From Enoplolaimus lenunculus (lineage: Eukaryota > Nematoda > Enoplea > Enoplida > Thoracostomopsidae): 64,000 nucleotides of DNA. The notes beneath the pieces were generated by a model. The model had not been told where the DNA came from. It saw only the letters and a program-made list of their open reading frames with translations, and ran no database searches. The position numbers were made by a program, and so were the translations under genes. Within the stretch, counting starts at the first letter, position 1, and every line of letters begins with the position of its first letter. Positions 23,798 to 35,138 of the stretch are shown one piece after another. The DNA is taken from positions 62,001-126,000 of the forward strand of contig JASANG010002875.1 of assembly GCA_030248215.1 (NCBI GenBank), written 5' to 3'.

Positions 23798-24289
23798 ATG
23801 GCGACAACAACAGCACCGGCGACACAACGTCTGCCAACAAAACGTCAAACCCTCGATGAAGCGTACGCGCCGCCAGCGAATTTTCTCGAAATAGAGGTCA
23901 CTAATCCAATTACGCACGGCGTCGGCAAAAATCGTTACTCGGACTACGAAATCAAAATGCGGACCAATTTGCCGGTATTCAAAATCAAGGAATGCTCGGT
24001 GCGTCGGCGCTACTCAGATTTCGAATGGCTTCGAGGCGAACTCGAACGCGACTCGAAAATCCTCGTTCCACCGTTGCCGGGCAAAGCGCTGAAGCGGCAA
24101 CTTCCGTTTCGTAGCGACGATGGCATTTACGAAGAAGGTTTCATTGAAGAACGACGCAAAGGTCTCGAGCAGTTTATTAATAAAGTCGCTGGACATCCGC
24201 TAGCGCAAAACGAAAAGTGTCTACATATGTTTTTGCAAGAAAGTTTAATTGACAAAAACTATGTGCCCGGTAAAATCCGCAATCCTTAA
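23798..24289 (+). CDS. SNX3: Sorting nexin 3-type PX-domain protein, intronless
   Basis: Small PX-domain sorting nexin that binds PI3P on early endosomes and, with retromer, recycles cargo such as Wntless. The 163-residue product matches SNX3/SNX12 (162 residues) from end to end. The PX domain covers roughly residues 27-151. The PI3P-binding signature RRRYSDF is at 69-75, the PPLPGKA loop at 91-97 with its lysine, and the basic EERRKGLEQF helix start at about 118-127. AGHPLAQNEKCLHMFLQ is almost identical to vertebrate SNX3. A single uninterrupted exon is notable, because neighbouring genes have introns; it may be a retrocopy that became the working gene or an ancestral intron loss. Codon third positions are GC-richer than the flanks. 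SNX12 is the alternative name, since most invertebrates have one gene for both. Confidence 0.95.
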   Translation: MATTTAPATQRLPTKRQTLDEAYAPPANFLEIEVTNPITHGVGKNRYSDYEIKMRTNLPVFKIKECSVRRRYSDFEWLRGELERDSKILVPPLPGKALKRQLPFRSDDGIYEEGFIEERRKGLEQFINKVAGHPLAQNEKCLHMFLQESLIDKNYVPGKIRNP

Positions 24290-26976
24290 GTAATTTATCG
24301 TATGGTATATGTTATTGTATATACTGGTATTGGAGAGTATCGCAGAGTATGGGTAATATTTTAGGAACCAGAGGAGACGTTGAAATGTTCTGTCGCGCTA
24401 GAGTAGCATAGAACTACTTCATGTATATTTGCGCTGTTTAAATGTGAAATAGATGTACGTAACGTGATATTGAGGTTCGTCATGCATTATCGCAAAATTT
24501 CCGTGCGTTTATGCGGATAACTTTTCAGAATCATGTAAATATTCACTTTTAACTCTGGAATTCAGTTAAACTGGGTTCATCTCTCACCTTCAAAAATTTA
24601 TGTTTGTGCTATTTTTTCAAAAACATTTAAAACTGGTTGCAATTATTTATATATCTGCTTGAATCGGTTGACAAATTGAAATGTTCGCTCGTGCGAACGC
24701 ATGTGACTAAGCGAATTGACCGTGTCAATTTACAGACGGAGTACGTACCCAGTCCATTCATGAAACATACAATTCTAATAATAGTATATGGTAATTATTT
24801 TTATATACCTTGCTTTGCAATATTTTTTATACAATATTTACTATATTTCAAGACTTACCCTCGAGCCAAATATGCGCTGTCCTTCCTCCAATTCGTATCA
24901 TGGACACTCTGTCAACCTCATTCGGAGTTACAGTTTTCTAGCCTTTTTAAAAGTAGTCTTAAAATAAAATATAAATTCATTTTGTAGGAGTACTTTGTCT
25001 TTAGAAATATGAGCGGGATCCCAACGAAAGTATTTATGTTCGTTTAAATCATTGGTTGGTGCGTGTTTGCTATCTGCTAACAAAAATAAAAAATGATTTT
25101 AACATTTCGCATTGCGAATATTTCAACCAAGATTGAATTTTGCTTCGGAAATTCAGAAATTCTTATGCATTTTTGTATCAAATGTGATTATTGTTTTGGT
25201 TGTTTGCTCTGTTTATATATTGTACGTATTTATGAGTATTTCTCACGAACGACGGAACCGGGTAATTTTGTTAATGGTTTCAAAGTCATGATAGTTTTTT
25301 CCTGTAAGCAGCGAACAGAAGTTTTTTCCTTGTGCTGAGAAACTTTCAGGCTGAGAGAAAAACTTCAAACAGGCTATATACTGCTTATTGAGACCGTGTT
25401 ATAATACTCACTTTTGAGACTGTGTGCAGTAACAAGCTGACGTATTTTATAGAGTTGTAATAGACCTTTAAAGTTGTCACCGAACACTGTGTCGTCCGAT
25501 GAACTATAGCAAAAAATGGAAGTCTTGTGTAAATGGTTGACAACGGACCTTGACGACCTCAGAAAATAGAATTCTTCGCAAATTCAGATTTGGGTGCGGA
25601 GTAATCACAGCAGGTCATGGGAAGCTGAAATATGCTAATCAAAATCGTATGATTCTGAGCAAACACCGATTCGTGGAGAATAACGGAAAACAACCTAAAC
25701 CTAACCTATGTCCTGCTTTCAGTTTATATCATCGCTATTGTCGTTTAGAATTTTATTTCATATGTATTATTTTTCAAATTTGTTATCCTTGATCTGCAGA
25801 TGTATTTATTTAATTAAATAATTATCCTTTGTGTATAATATACAAAAAATACTTGACAAGATCAGCATTTTAACAGTGAGCCCACTTATGGTATTGTATA
25901 CACCGTCGGTAGTTAACTTTAGCGAACTTTTCAGTTGGTTTTTGTTTAACAATTAGCTGTTTGTACTTACTTAAACGAATTTCAATTAGTTGCAGCTTCG
26001 CGCTGAATGTTATTATCGCTATTATAATCAGCAAAATAATTATAAACGTTATTCTTTTGCCATTACCCAATCCGCATGCTCAAAATGTAAATATGAGTGC
26101 TTCTGCTTCATGGTAAATCTAAACATTTAACTCATTACACTCATTATTGCAGTGGTTCAGAAGTATGTGACTGCAGTTTTTAAGCTAGCGTTTGTGTACT
26201 TTTGACTGTCTTTGTTCATGTTATTTGAGTTATAGTTTTTCAAGTGGAAGCATTGTATTCTATTTATTACTGTATACTTGCGTTGTCTAATTAGCTGCAC
26301 TGCAGAAAGGGTTTAAACTTGTGCTCATTAATACAGAAAAATGTACCTTAATTTCTCAGCAAAACATAGCTAAGTAAAAAGTTCTAGTTAAAGTGAAGGC
26401 TTTGATAATTTGGTTCGACCCTGGTGCGGATATGATGGTGTAAATTTGTAAAGGAATTTATCCGCATGGTTATCCATTCTTGCAATAAACGTTATACCTA
26501 TGGTCTGTTTAATTTTGATACGGGTGTGCTTAAATATGGCACGAGCGATAGGAGAAATTGATTAGTTTCGATTACGTATGTTCTGCCAAGATGTATATAC
26601 TTAGCTTTCAAAAAACGGTGTTTTCCTCGTGGACAAATTTTCGATCGAACCGGCGGGTCCATTCTCATCAGGCATGGAGTTGCTGGTTATACGCTTTTCC
26701 GGTTTTACGTGAGACAACAATAAAAAAGCTTACACTTTAGACCAACAACACATAGTAACAGAAGCGATAGTGATTAAAATGACGGAAACAGAAAACGCAT
26801 ATTGAAATGTAGAAGATTCCAAAATGTTTTATTTTGCTGCCAATACATTGAGGCATTCATTTAGAGAAAACGGATTGGGTGCACCAAATAGAGTGTGCTA
26901 TAAAAGTTGCAGGGTGAACTTTGAAGCTGTCAGATTAGCAGAAATATTGGAAGACATGTTTTACTTCTCTACCTGT
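24290..26976. other. 3' flank and intergenic, no gene seen
   Basis: Contains AATAAA at about 24963, usable as a poly(A) signal for the upstream sorting nexin if its 3' UTR is about 0.7 kb. Open frames here (24637-24987, 25093-25338, 25550-25792) have no family resemblance. Confidence 0.4.
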
Positions 26977-27257
26977 CAGGGTGCAATCGGAATTCCGGTT
27001 ACGGCATTTTTTCACATTCCGGTTTCTGCATTTTTTCACCTGGTTCCGGAAAATTTTTTACCAGATTTAATAATTCCGGTATTAAATTTTGGTGTTTGGA
27101 AATTAAGATATTTTACAAAAAAGACGGTAAAATTGAATAAATTTCATTAGTATAGTATGTAAACCTTGATAATCGCCGAAAATAAACCGTCGAAGGTAGA
27201 TTTCGCTTCCCCGGATGACGAAAATCAATCTCATTCCGATTCCGGTAATTTGTAATT
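26977..27257. mobile_element. hAT MITE, CCGGTT-array subfamily (right end missing)
   Basis: Starts CAGGGTGCAATCGGAATTCC and shares the family body, including a segment near GCCGAAAATAAACC. The terminal GGTTGCACCCTG is not present, so the right end has decayed or is truncated. Confidence 0.65.
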
Positions 27258-28351
27258 ATTGAAACACTATTTTTCGAAATAAGGACTTCGTATTTTTAAA
27301 TGACCTCAAAATTAGCTCAAGTAAAAAATTTGCATCGAATACGCGCCGTTAAGTACTAAATTTATTACCATTGCAAGAAACAAAGTATTTGATTATATAC
27401 ATTTACCAAGTCGCGTTCGACATACTGGCGTCATGTTAAATTCTGATCGCTCTTGATTTAATAAGACGCCCAGTCTAACTGAGTACGATGCTAATTAGTA
27501 AAAGGCTAGCTTGGAAATCTGGCAATCTGAAGGGGCACATTTGAATTACAAATGACACAGAACCCATGAGCTCATAAGTTTGAATTCAAACGCTAAAGCG
27601 ACTGTCTTCTCATACACCAAAACAGTCCAAAGGTACTTTATCAGCAATTCTAGTTGTCCGAATAATTGTCCTTTCAAAATACGGAAGGTTCAGTGAAGTC
27701 GCAGCGTCCCCCCATTGAAAAAACACGAAATTGATTCGAAAAGTTTGGTTAACTTGTTACAGAAAAACTTTCCTCCTACATTTGTGTTGTGAAATTAATA
27801 GTAAATTAGGTGCGCTAAACCAGTCATCAAACGCAAAAAATGACGCAAATTAACTCAGTGCGTCGCTTTTACACAGTGACATAAAACAAGATTTTGGAAC
27901 TGTAAAAAATTCATTTTTGGATCCGCTCCGCTGTAGTGCATATAAGATCACAAGAAGGGAAAGTGTATATGCAACTCTAAAAAATTTAAATTTAATTGAA
28001 TTTATCAGGGGAGGTGATTAGGAGCCCAAACGGCATTATGCTCCAATATAATAAGACCAGAGCGGGTTCAAAACTAGGGCCTGCCCCCCGTCAGAAATTT
28101 CTGGATCTGCCACTGAGAGCGGGGCGGCTCCACCAAAAGTAATATGTGAAAGCACTATTGAAGCAGTTGCATAATAAAATTTTTTAGGTATGTTTTACAC
28201 TCATAGCAATCAGCTTGTGGGTCAGGGTACTGATATGAAACAACATCCGATGCCCATCACTAGTGTATACAAATGGGTTGTAATTAAAAGTAAGGTTTCA
28301 GTAAGTCGTTGTAGGCAACATACGTATATATTGGTTATTACTAAGTGTATT
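27258..28351. other. Upstream region of importin alpha with repeat remnants
   Basis: About 28060-28115 contains CCCCCCGTCAGAAATTTCTG and a decayed GGATCTGCCACTGAG, like the end of the GGATCCGCC family at 61270. About 28222-28262 contains a CATCCGATGCCCATCACTAG end. In-frame ATGs at 28190 and later lie in or beside this repeat material. Confidence 0.45.
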
Positions 28352-30346
28352 ATGAACAGTGACGAACTATCTCAAATGCCGGTTGAAATACCTGCATTCG
28401 GTAGCAGTACAAGCAAAGAGTCAAATGCAGTAATGGCCAGCGATCACTCTATTCTGTTCAAACACAAAACTTTAACAACAAACGAACTTAGACGTAAACG
28501 CGAAGAAGAATCCATTCAGTTACGCAAACAACGTCGCAATGAGCAATTTCTAAAACGTCGCTTATTAAAAGAAATTGATGCATCTACAACAGCGAATAAA
28601 ACAGCGCAATATAACAACAACAACAACAATAATAATAATAATAATAATAATAGTAGTAGTAGTAATAATAATAGTAATATTAATTATAATTATAATAATA
28701 TCGCGGAAGATACACAATGCCTCACTGATGATTTGAATTCGCCAGTCAACGTCCCTCCTCAGCTGCATTCAGTAATATCGAACGATTTAAGCCAAGAAAT
28801 GGCCGTTGCGCTACATAGTGACGACACAGACTCGTTGTTGAGTGCGATTCAGTTTTTTCGAAAATTAGTCGGCTCCGGTGATCAAAATGCTGTCCAACCG
28901 ACCGCGTGGATTGTTCAAATGGGCCTGTTGCCAAGGTTTGTTCAACTGCTTGCTGCCGAGTATTCGCCAGACATACAAATCGAAGCCGCGTGGACGCTTA
29001 CAAATATTGCGAGCGGTTTGAGCGTATATACGAAAGCTGTGGTAGACGCGGGTGCTGTGCCTCGGTTGATTGCATTACTGTCCGACGGTGGCCTAGACGG
29101 AGTTCAGGCGGGCCCCGTTCAAGAACATGCATTCTGGACGCTAGCAAATATTGCTGGAGATGAAGACGTTGTCACGTGTCGGGATGCGCTTATTGCAGCG
29201 GGCGCCGTATCGGCTGTGTCTACAGTGATGTTCGCGAATGATAGCAATATCGATGTTTTGAAACACGGTGCATGGTTGATATCGAATTTGTGTCGCGGTA
29301 AATCACCACCACCAGACCACAATCAGGTCAAACAATTTCTTCCGCTACTCTCAAAACTGGTATTTTTGAATTCGAGGGAGCTGTCAAGTAGTAGTAGCAA
29401 CAAAGAAACCTTCAGTAATGATTTGTATGGTGACGCGTACAGCGATCGAGCTCAAGAAGAAACGGAAAATATTCTCGCCGATGTTTGTTGGTCACTTGCG
29501 TATCTATCGGACGGTCCAGATGACAGAATCGACGAAGTGGTCAAAAGTGGTGTTGTGCGACGTGTCACGCAACTATTACTTCATCCGTCTACTAATGTAT
29601 CTGCGGCCGCTTTGCGAACAATCGGAAATATTGTTACAGGAACCGATGTTCAAACGCAAATTGTAATCAATTGCTCTGCGTTGCCGTGCCTTCGTCAAAT
29701 TATGCTCAATGCACCCAAGGAACTACTACGTCGTGAGTCGTGCTGGGCCGTGTCGAATATTGCTGCTGGCAATCAAGCTCAAATTCAGTCAGTGATTGAT
29801 GCAAATATTGTTCCAGTGCTGATTAGTATACTGGGAAAAGCAGATTTTGCAACTCGTAAAGAAGCCATGTATGCAATTGGAAACATAGCCTCGGGTGGCT
29901 CGTCTGAACAAGTGAAACATGTGGTCGAATGCGGAGCTATACCACCTCTATGTGATTTACTCACCGTAAGTAGTACCGAAGTGGTCGCTTTGGCTTTAAA
30001 CGGACTCGGTAATATTTTGAAAGTTGGAGAACTGGACTGCCGGCATTCGGTGTCAAATAGTTCCGGTTCCGGAACCAATCGCTATGCGGAAGCAATTGAA
30101 GAATGCTACGGATTGGATAAAATTGAATTTTTACAACAGCATGAAAGCAATGAGATTTATAAACGAGCGTTTGATCTAATGGAACGCTATTTTCGAAGTG
30201 TTGATACAGAAATTGGACCGGCTAATGAACTGGAATCGGGACATTCCGTGACAAATTCACAACAGCCTAATGGATCTGCAAGATTCGAATTTGTGGAGCC
30301 TGATGGAACGAGTCATTGCGAAACACCAGAGTTTAATTTTAATTAG
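28352..30346 (+). CDS. Importin subunit alpha (karyopherin alpha), intronless and divergent
   Basis: Nuclear import adaptor that binds classical NLS cargo through armadillo (ARM) repeats and importin beta through its N-terminal IBB domain. From the ATG at 28352 the product is 664 residues, longer than the usual 520-550. IBB is at about 44-72 (LRRKREEESIQLRKQRR and LKRR). A low-complexity Asn/Ser tract follows at about 88-115, then ARM repeats to about 590 with signature WxxxN pairs (AWTLTNIASG, AFWTLANIAG, AWLISNLCRGKSPPP, CWSLAYLSDG, CWAVSNIAAG). The C-terminus ends PEFNFN, like the FNF ending of several paralogues. A Ser-rich insertion of about 30 residues lies at 340-373. The repeat that normally reads AWAITN reads MYAIGN, losing the Trp of the minor NLS groove. 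The frame extends upstream to 28190, but that part is repeat-derived, so 28352 is preferred. IBB resembles the KPNA1/5/6 type and the C-terminus KPNA2/3/4; paralogue unclear. Absence of introns suggests a retrocopy or germline-type importin, which is inference. Confidence 0.92.
   Translation: MNSDELSQMPVEIPAFGSSTSKESNAVMASDHSILFKHKTLTTNELRRKREEESIQLRKQRRNEQFLKRRLLKEIDASTTANKTAQYNNNNNNNNNNNNNSSSSNNNSNINYNYNNIAEDTQCLTDDLNSPVNVPPQLHSVISNDLSQEMAVALHSDDTDSLLSAIQFFRKLVGSGDQNAVQPTAWIVQMGLLPRFVQLLAAEYSPDIQIEAAWTLTNIASGLSVYTKAVVDAGAVPRLIALLSDGGLDGVQAGPVQEHAFWTLANIAGDEDVVTCRDALIAAGAVSAVSTVMFANDSNIDVLKHGAWLISNLCRGKSPPPDHNQVKQFLPLLSKLVFLNSRELSSSSSNKETFSNDLYGDAYSDRAQEETENILADVCWSLAYLSDGPDDRIDEVVKSGVVRRVTQLLLHPSTNVSAAALRTIGNIVTGTDVQTQIVINCSALPCLRQIMLNAPKELLRRESCWAVSNIAAGNQAQIQSVIDANIVPVLISILGKADFATRKEAMYAIGNIASGGSSEQVKHVVECGAIPPLCDLLTVSSTEVVALALNGLGNILKVGELDCRHSVSNSSGSGTNRYAEAIEECYGLDKIEFLQQHESNEIYKRAFDLMERYFRSVDTEIGPANELESGHSVTNSQQPNGSARFEFVEPDGTSHCETPEFNFN
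28611..28698 (+). repeat. In-frame AAC/AAT/AGT trinucleotide microsatellite
   Basis: Encodes an Asn/Ser-rich linker (runs of N, SSSS, then NYNYNN) between the IBB and the ARM domain of importin alpha. Likely length-polymorphic and without effect on frame. Confidence 0.9.
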
Positions 30347-30818
30347 CTGATTGTGTAAAACGATGTGGATATTAGTATACTATGCTTAGGCTTAGCAATC
30401 GTATCAAAAACACAATATGATTTTTGTCTTTTAAAAATGTTTATTCTGATGCTTTAACAAAAACGTTTATTTTGATGGTGTAACACCGTTAAGCTGTTCT
30501 TGATGTGGTTTCGCACCGATTCGTTTTCGAGTTACTTCACTTACAAAACTGTTTCCTTATGCTTTGGTTGTGGTACATTTAAACAATTTTATAAGCCTTC
30601 CGAATAGAAAATAATATGATTATTCGGTTTTATTCGAAGATCTTTTGTTTATGAGTTATATACACTCGATTTTGCGTTTCAATGCGAAGAATATATATTT
30701 CTTCGTCAGTAAATAAAGAACTGTGTAATCTTGCTTTGCAATTTTTATTTAGTGTTCTACTTTGAAGATAATTTTGTTGACTAAAGACATCGACAATGAC
30801 ATGTTTCGAGAAATTTAG
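30347..30818. other. 3' flank of importin alpha
   Basis: AATAAA at about 30712 is a possible poly(A) signal. No other feature is seen. Confidence 0.4.
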
Positions 30819-31222
30819 TAGGGGTGTGCCGATGCCCAAATTTTTGCCGATGCCGATACCGATGCTGATATTTATTTTGAAATTTTGCCGATTCTGAACC
30901 GATGTCGATGCCGATTCCAACTTTAGTACCCATGCTTAATAAACAAATAGGATGCAACATTGCATCATTATATAAATACTTAAACCCTAACCATCATAAT
31001 CGATTAAAATTTTATAAGAACGGTTCATTTCAATTGTTTCAAAAACAAACGCAAAAGAGATAACAGTTTTGCTGACCATACACACAGATATGCTCCCAGA
31101 AATGAAATTGATATCAAAAAATATCGGCAAAGAATCGGCAATTTTTTCCAGTGCAGATACCGATGCCGATACCCGCGAAAAATGCAGATTATTGCCGATG
31201 CCAATTAATCGGCACATCCCTA
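30819..31222. mobile_element. hAT MITE, TCGGCA-array subfamily
   Basis: Starts TAGGGGTGTGCCGATGCCC and ends ATCGGCACATCCCTA. Flanks AAATTTAG/AAATTAGG resemble an 8-bp duplication with two mismatches. Sub-terminal CGATGC/CGATAC hexamers are iterated at both ends. Confidence 0.72.
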
Positions 31223-31634
31223 AAATTAGGTATGTTAAATAAATCTGTAGAAATTGCCAAAAGATTTGAGGCGAAGCTGTTTTTATCAATTTTCTGCTAA
31301 ACTATTCCTTTTCTGTTGGTGAAAGATGCACGGATCGGAATTTTTTACGGTTTTGTGACAAACTGTGAAGAATAGGTTTAAAATACAAATTAACATCTCA
31401 AAAAAATTTTGGCGAAACTGAAGGAAGTTCTTTTTACAACTTTGAAAATGCAAAGCAGTCGATGAACAACATATTTTATTTTGAATTAGCCGTTACAGTA
31501 AATCGATGGTGCAGTGGATTCGCAATTCGTGTTGCGGTGAAAAGACTTTCTATTCCTGCTTCCTGTGATTACCGTTGGCACCCGGATACATAAAGGCAAC
31601 TGCATTTTATGAGAGCGTATCGCCAAGTGAATAG

Positions 31635-32003
31635 CAGGGTGTAACCGTATTTTCGTTGTTGCTTTCGATAAAAATCGGTATCTGTTTTCGTTGCAGAAAC
31701 AACGGTAATCTGTTATTTTTACGTTCAAAATTGGTTATAAATCATATGGCCAATTGCATAATGTCTCGTAATTTTTCGTTACAGATAAGCTACAGTTGTT
31801 TGATATTAATAAAAATTACGAAATTCTTCTGAAATCTTTAAAATTTCGATGCATTTGTTATTTTTTAATATTTTTAAAAAATCGCTGAATATGCGCGCCT
31901 CGTGTTTTTAACAATTTTGAAAAATACTTCAATATCCGTTTTCCATTTCCGTTATTTTGATCGCTCTTCGTTTCTCCTATTAGTACTATCCGGTTACACC
32001 ATA
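31635..32003. mobile_element. hAT MITE, separate subfamily
   Basis: Starts CAGGGTGTAACCGTATTTTC and ends ATCCGGTTACACCATA. The 8-bp duplications GTGAATAG/GTGTATAG differ at one base. Its interior is unlike the CCGGTT family despite similar ends. Confidence 0.7.
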
Positions 32004-32808
32004 GTGTATAGCGACTTTCGGTTAAATTCGTCGGCCGTTTGAGTTTCTGTTATGGAAATTATGAAACTTTTGTTAGTTCGTTCCTCTGTATACGGCGTAA
32101 TTTTTCCCCTGTATTTTTCCCTGCAAAAATTACACCGGTGTAGTTTTCACCCAGGAAAAATTACACCAGCTACTGCGTATTAATTTTTTCCCTTGTACGG
32201 TATTTTGTAATTCTGGTAGCACCTTGTGATAAAAATGATATTGAATTTGCCAGTTTACCAAGCAGGTACGAATGCGTTAAAAATTTGGTTAAGGCTTCTC
32301 GAATTTTTAAACTTCAGCAGCAGATTTCAAAAGTGCCATAAGTTTGGAAACAAATTCAGCATTCGATTAAAGTGCCGAATTTGCCGGAATTTCCAGCAAA
32401 AATTGTACCGAGCCAGAGGCAGATCTTTGGTTGTAGTCGCTTATACAAAGGAGGGCCAATGTTACTTTAAGCGCCGTAACAGCAGATTAAGCGTATTCCT
32501 AAGCCTAAGCCTAAGCGCTGCAAAAATGTGGTCCTCAGCCTAAAGCCTAAGCCTAAGCAAAACAAAATGTAATCTAAAATCTAAACCTAATTATTTTATG
32601 GACCCATCAGAAACCTGGACGCGCCTAAAAATGGGCCGAAAGGAGTATGGGTGAAACCCAAAGTGAAAAGAACTGATGCTGGAAGTAATGCCGCAGTTGA
32701 AGCTGAATTTTACAAGTTAAATTGTTTAATTTGCTAATTTAGTAGATGTCTGTAAAGTTTATGTAAAAGACTGTCTAAAATTTTGCTTCTATGCTTGCGT
32801 TCAAAATT
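32004..32808. other. Non-coding, includes TTAGGC-like tract
   Basis: 32440-32590 has the dispersed segment GCGCCGTAACAG followed by CCTAAG hexamers (32502-32517 and 32540-32556). No gene was supported. Confidence 0.45.
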
Positions 32809-33317
32809 CCGTATTGACCCGAATAAGGGGGGTAAAAAAGAGGGGGACCCATTTTGAGTCCCAATCAATATAGGAGTCCGTATTCCTAATAAGTGTCCGT
32901 AAGCGGATGGAGTTCCGAAACCCAAACTAGAGTCTAAAAATGTCAATTATACCCAATTGCAGTATGAATGATTCCAGGTCGAAATAAAGTAGACCATACT
33001 GTAGTTTTGATAGTACCCTAAATGTAGCTCATAAATGACTCCAGGACCAAATAATTTGAGTTTGAAACTTTAAAGCTTAGTTAAATTTTGAAAGTACATT
33101 CCTAAAAGTTTAACCTTGCATTATATCGCTCAAGGTTTTATGCAAGGTAAAAACCGTTTAATTCAACGGATAGTTGCAATACCGCATATATATCAGTTAG
33201 AATGCGTGACGCAGGGCTGGTTCAAAATAAATAACAGTCCGTAACTGAATATCAAGGGGGGTACCATCTGGAGAGGCCAAATAAATACCAGACCCCCTCT
33301 TTTTCGGGTCACTACAG
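32809..33317. mobile_element. Tc1/mariner-like MITE, GACCCGAATAAG ends
   Basis: Left end CCGTATTGACCCGAATAAGG and right end CGGGTCACTACAG followed by TA at 33318-33319; the left flank TA is mutated. The interior repeats phrases such as AGGAGTCCGTATTCCTAATA seen in the copies at 48020, 48414, 49312 and 61344. Confidence 0.7.
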
Positions 33318-34764
33318 TAGTTATTTTTTGAAAATTGTAATAAATAATTCTATGAAAAATTTCGAAATTATGGAAATTTCCGGCAGGGATCTTACTGGAG
33401 CAAACCCACCTCAAGCTCTAGTAGAACTTTTGCCAGATGTTTTGCAAATTTGGCAGCAAATTTTTATTCAATCTGTCCCATTTAGTAGTTTTGTAAAAAC
33501 CTTAAAACCAATTTTTGACAATATTTAACAGATTTAGTGCTAACCGTAGCAAATTAAACATTTTTACTAACTGAAGTGTACCTCTGGCCAGTTTCGCGCT
33601 ATAGAGAAATTAAAATTAAATTTTGCAATGGGTGAGATAATCTGTGGCATTTAGCGAATAAATCATGGTTTCTGATATTTCTGCTTACAAAAAACATTGA
33701 CATTTTCGGAATTAGCATAGCTAGTTATTAATCGTCAGGGTTTCAATTGAAATAAATGTAGGTTTTTGATTGAGAAAGATTCAGGTTTGGCAATTATTTA
33801 ATAGGAATGTACCTGTTTCAATTTTTTGTCGTAAGGTATAATTATTTGAAAAATAAGCTGATACCGATACCGATTCCCATTTAAATCAACGATGCTTTAA
33901 AATACTACATTACTGTATGGTTGCGCGGTCTTATCTGCAATGTGTGTAAAAGTGATATGTTTGTGCGAAGTGTACTACGCTGTGTTCTTGCGTAACTACT
34001 ATGCAATGCGTATTACATGTTGACTTTTATACGTGTGTGTTATGTATTCGGGTATTCCATTGTGCAATATCCGCCAATTACATTATAAATGCGAAGTTTT
34101 GAACCCTAACAACCTCTCTTCAGTTTGTATTTGGAAAAATTAATTGAAAACCTTTCTTATAAAATTATGATGGTCTATGGTGGTTAGAATTTAAGTGTTC
34201 GCATAATGATGTAATGTAGTATTCTATCTGTTGTTTAAACATGTTGTACTAAAGTTGGAATCGGCATTGTTTCGGCATCGAAAAATTTTCAAAATAAGAA
34301 TCGGCATCGGTAAAAGTTTTTGGTATTGGCACATTCCTAATTCCAACTCACTGTTATGTGCCAAGGCCAACAGCATCGGCTGTTTTTTGCAGTGCCGATG
34401 CCGATACTCACCATTAGTGCAGATTATTATCGATGCCGATACCGATTAATTGGCACTAGTCAAGGTTTTGCTACTGTTCAACATTTTAGGGGTTTACAAT
34501 CAATTAATTATCTTACACATTCAATACGACTTGATTTGATATTCGCCAGCTGTTGTTTAGTACATATCCGTGTTGCGTAGAACACTCAGAACTAAAAACC
34601 GTCCTTCAGTAGCCTAATCAACTTATCATAAAGCAACCCTCCCTTCCAACTGCTGTTCTCGGCGACTATACGTTAACATTATGCTGTCGGTTAGCATACA
34701 TACAGTGCACTGCACTATATTGCATGCCTACATAGTGGAAAAGTGTGTCTCACATACTTACAGA
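33318..34764. other. Intergenic with a MITE fragment
   Basis: 34245-34460 is a fragment of the TCGGCA-array hAT family (GGAATCGGCATTG to ACCGATTAATTGGCAC). The rest has no supported feature. Confidence 0.45.
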
Positions 34765-35138
34765 CAAGGTGTAAAGCAGAACTGGATTTTTCCGTAATCA
34801 GAACTTGCAATCGGAATTGGAACTAAAAATTTTGAGACTGTACGGATATTTTCAATTGACAAATATAATATTGATTTATGGTATCTGTTGACTGGCAACA
34901 ATTTTCAAAAGCGTTGTATGAACGAATTGGCGATGATTTTTGCTTCTGTAAAGCTAAACTACAATCAATGATTGATAAGTTAACTCATCGAAAGCAATTT
35001 AATAGATAAATAATTCACGATTTTTATGCGACGTATCACAACAAATGGATTAAAATTAAAATTTCAAAATTCCGATTGCAATTGATTATGCAATCGGAAT
35101 TGGAATTAGTTTTGAATCGGAATTCCGGTTGCACTCTG
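34765..35138. mobile_element. hAT MITE, GATTCCG-array subfamily
   Basis: Right end GGAATTCCGGTTGCACTCTG is well preserved and the left end CAAGGTGTAAAGC is decayed. The 8-bp duplications CTTACAGA/CTTGCAGA differ at one base. The interior is the reverse of 2597-2904. Confidence 0.72.

Noticed and set aside
28190-28351. Upstream in-frame extension of importin alpha starting at 28190
   Set aside because: The added segment overlaps a dispersed repeat end (CATCCGATGCCCATCACTAG) and has no similarity to importin N-termini; the ATG at 28352 gives a sensible lead into the IBB.
32500-32560. Interstitial telomere of the TTAGGC type
   Set aside because: Tracts are short, impure and always next to the same dispersed segment, so they are part of a mobile repeat.
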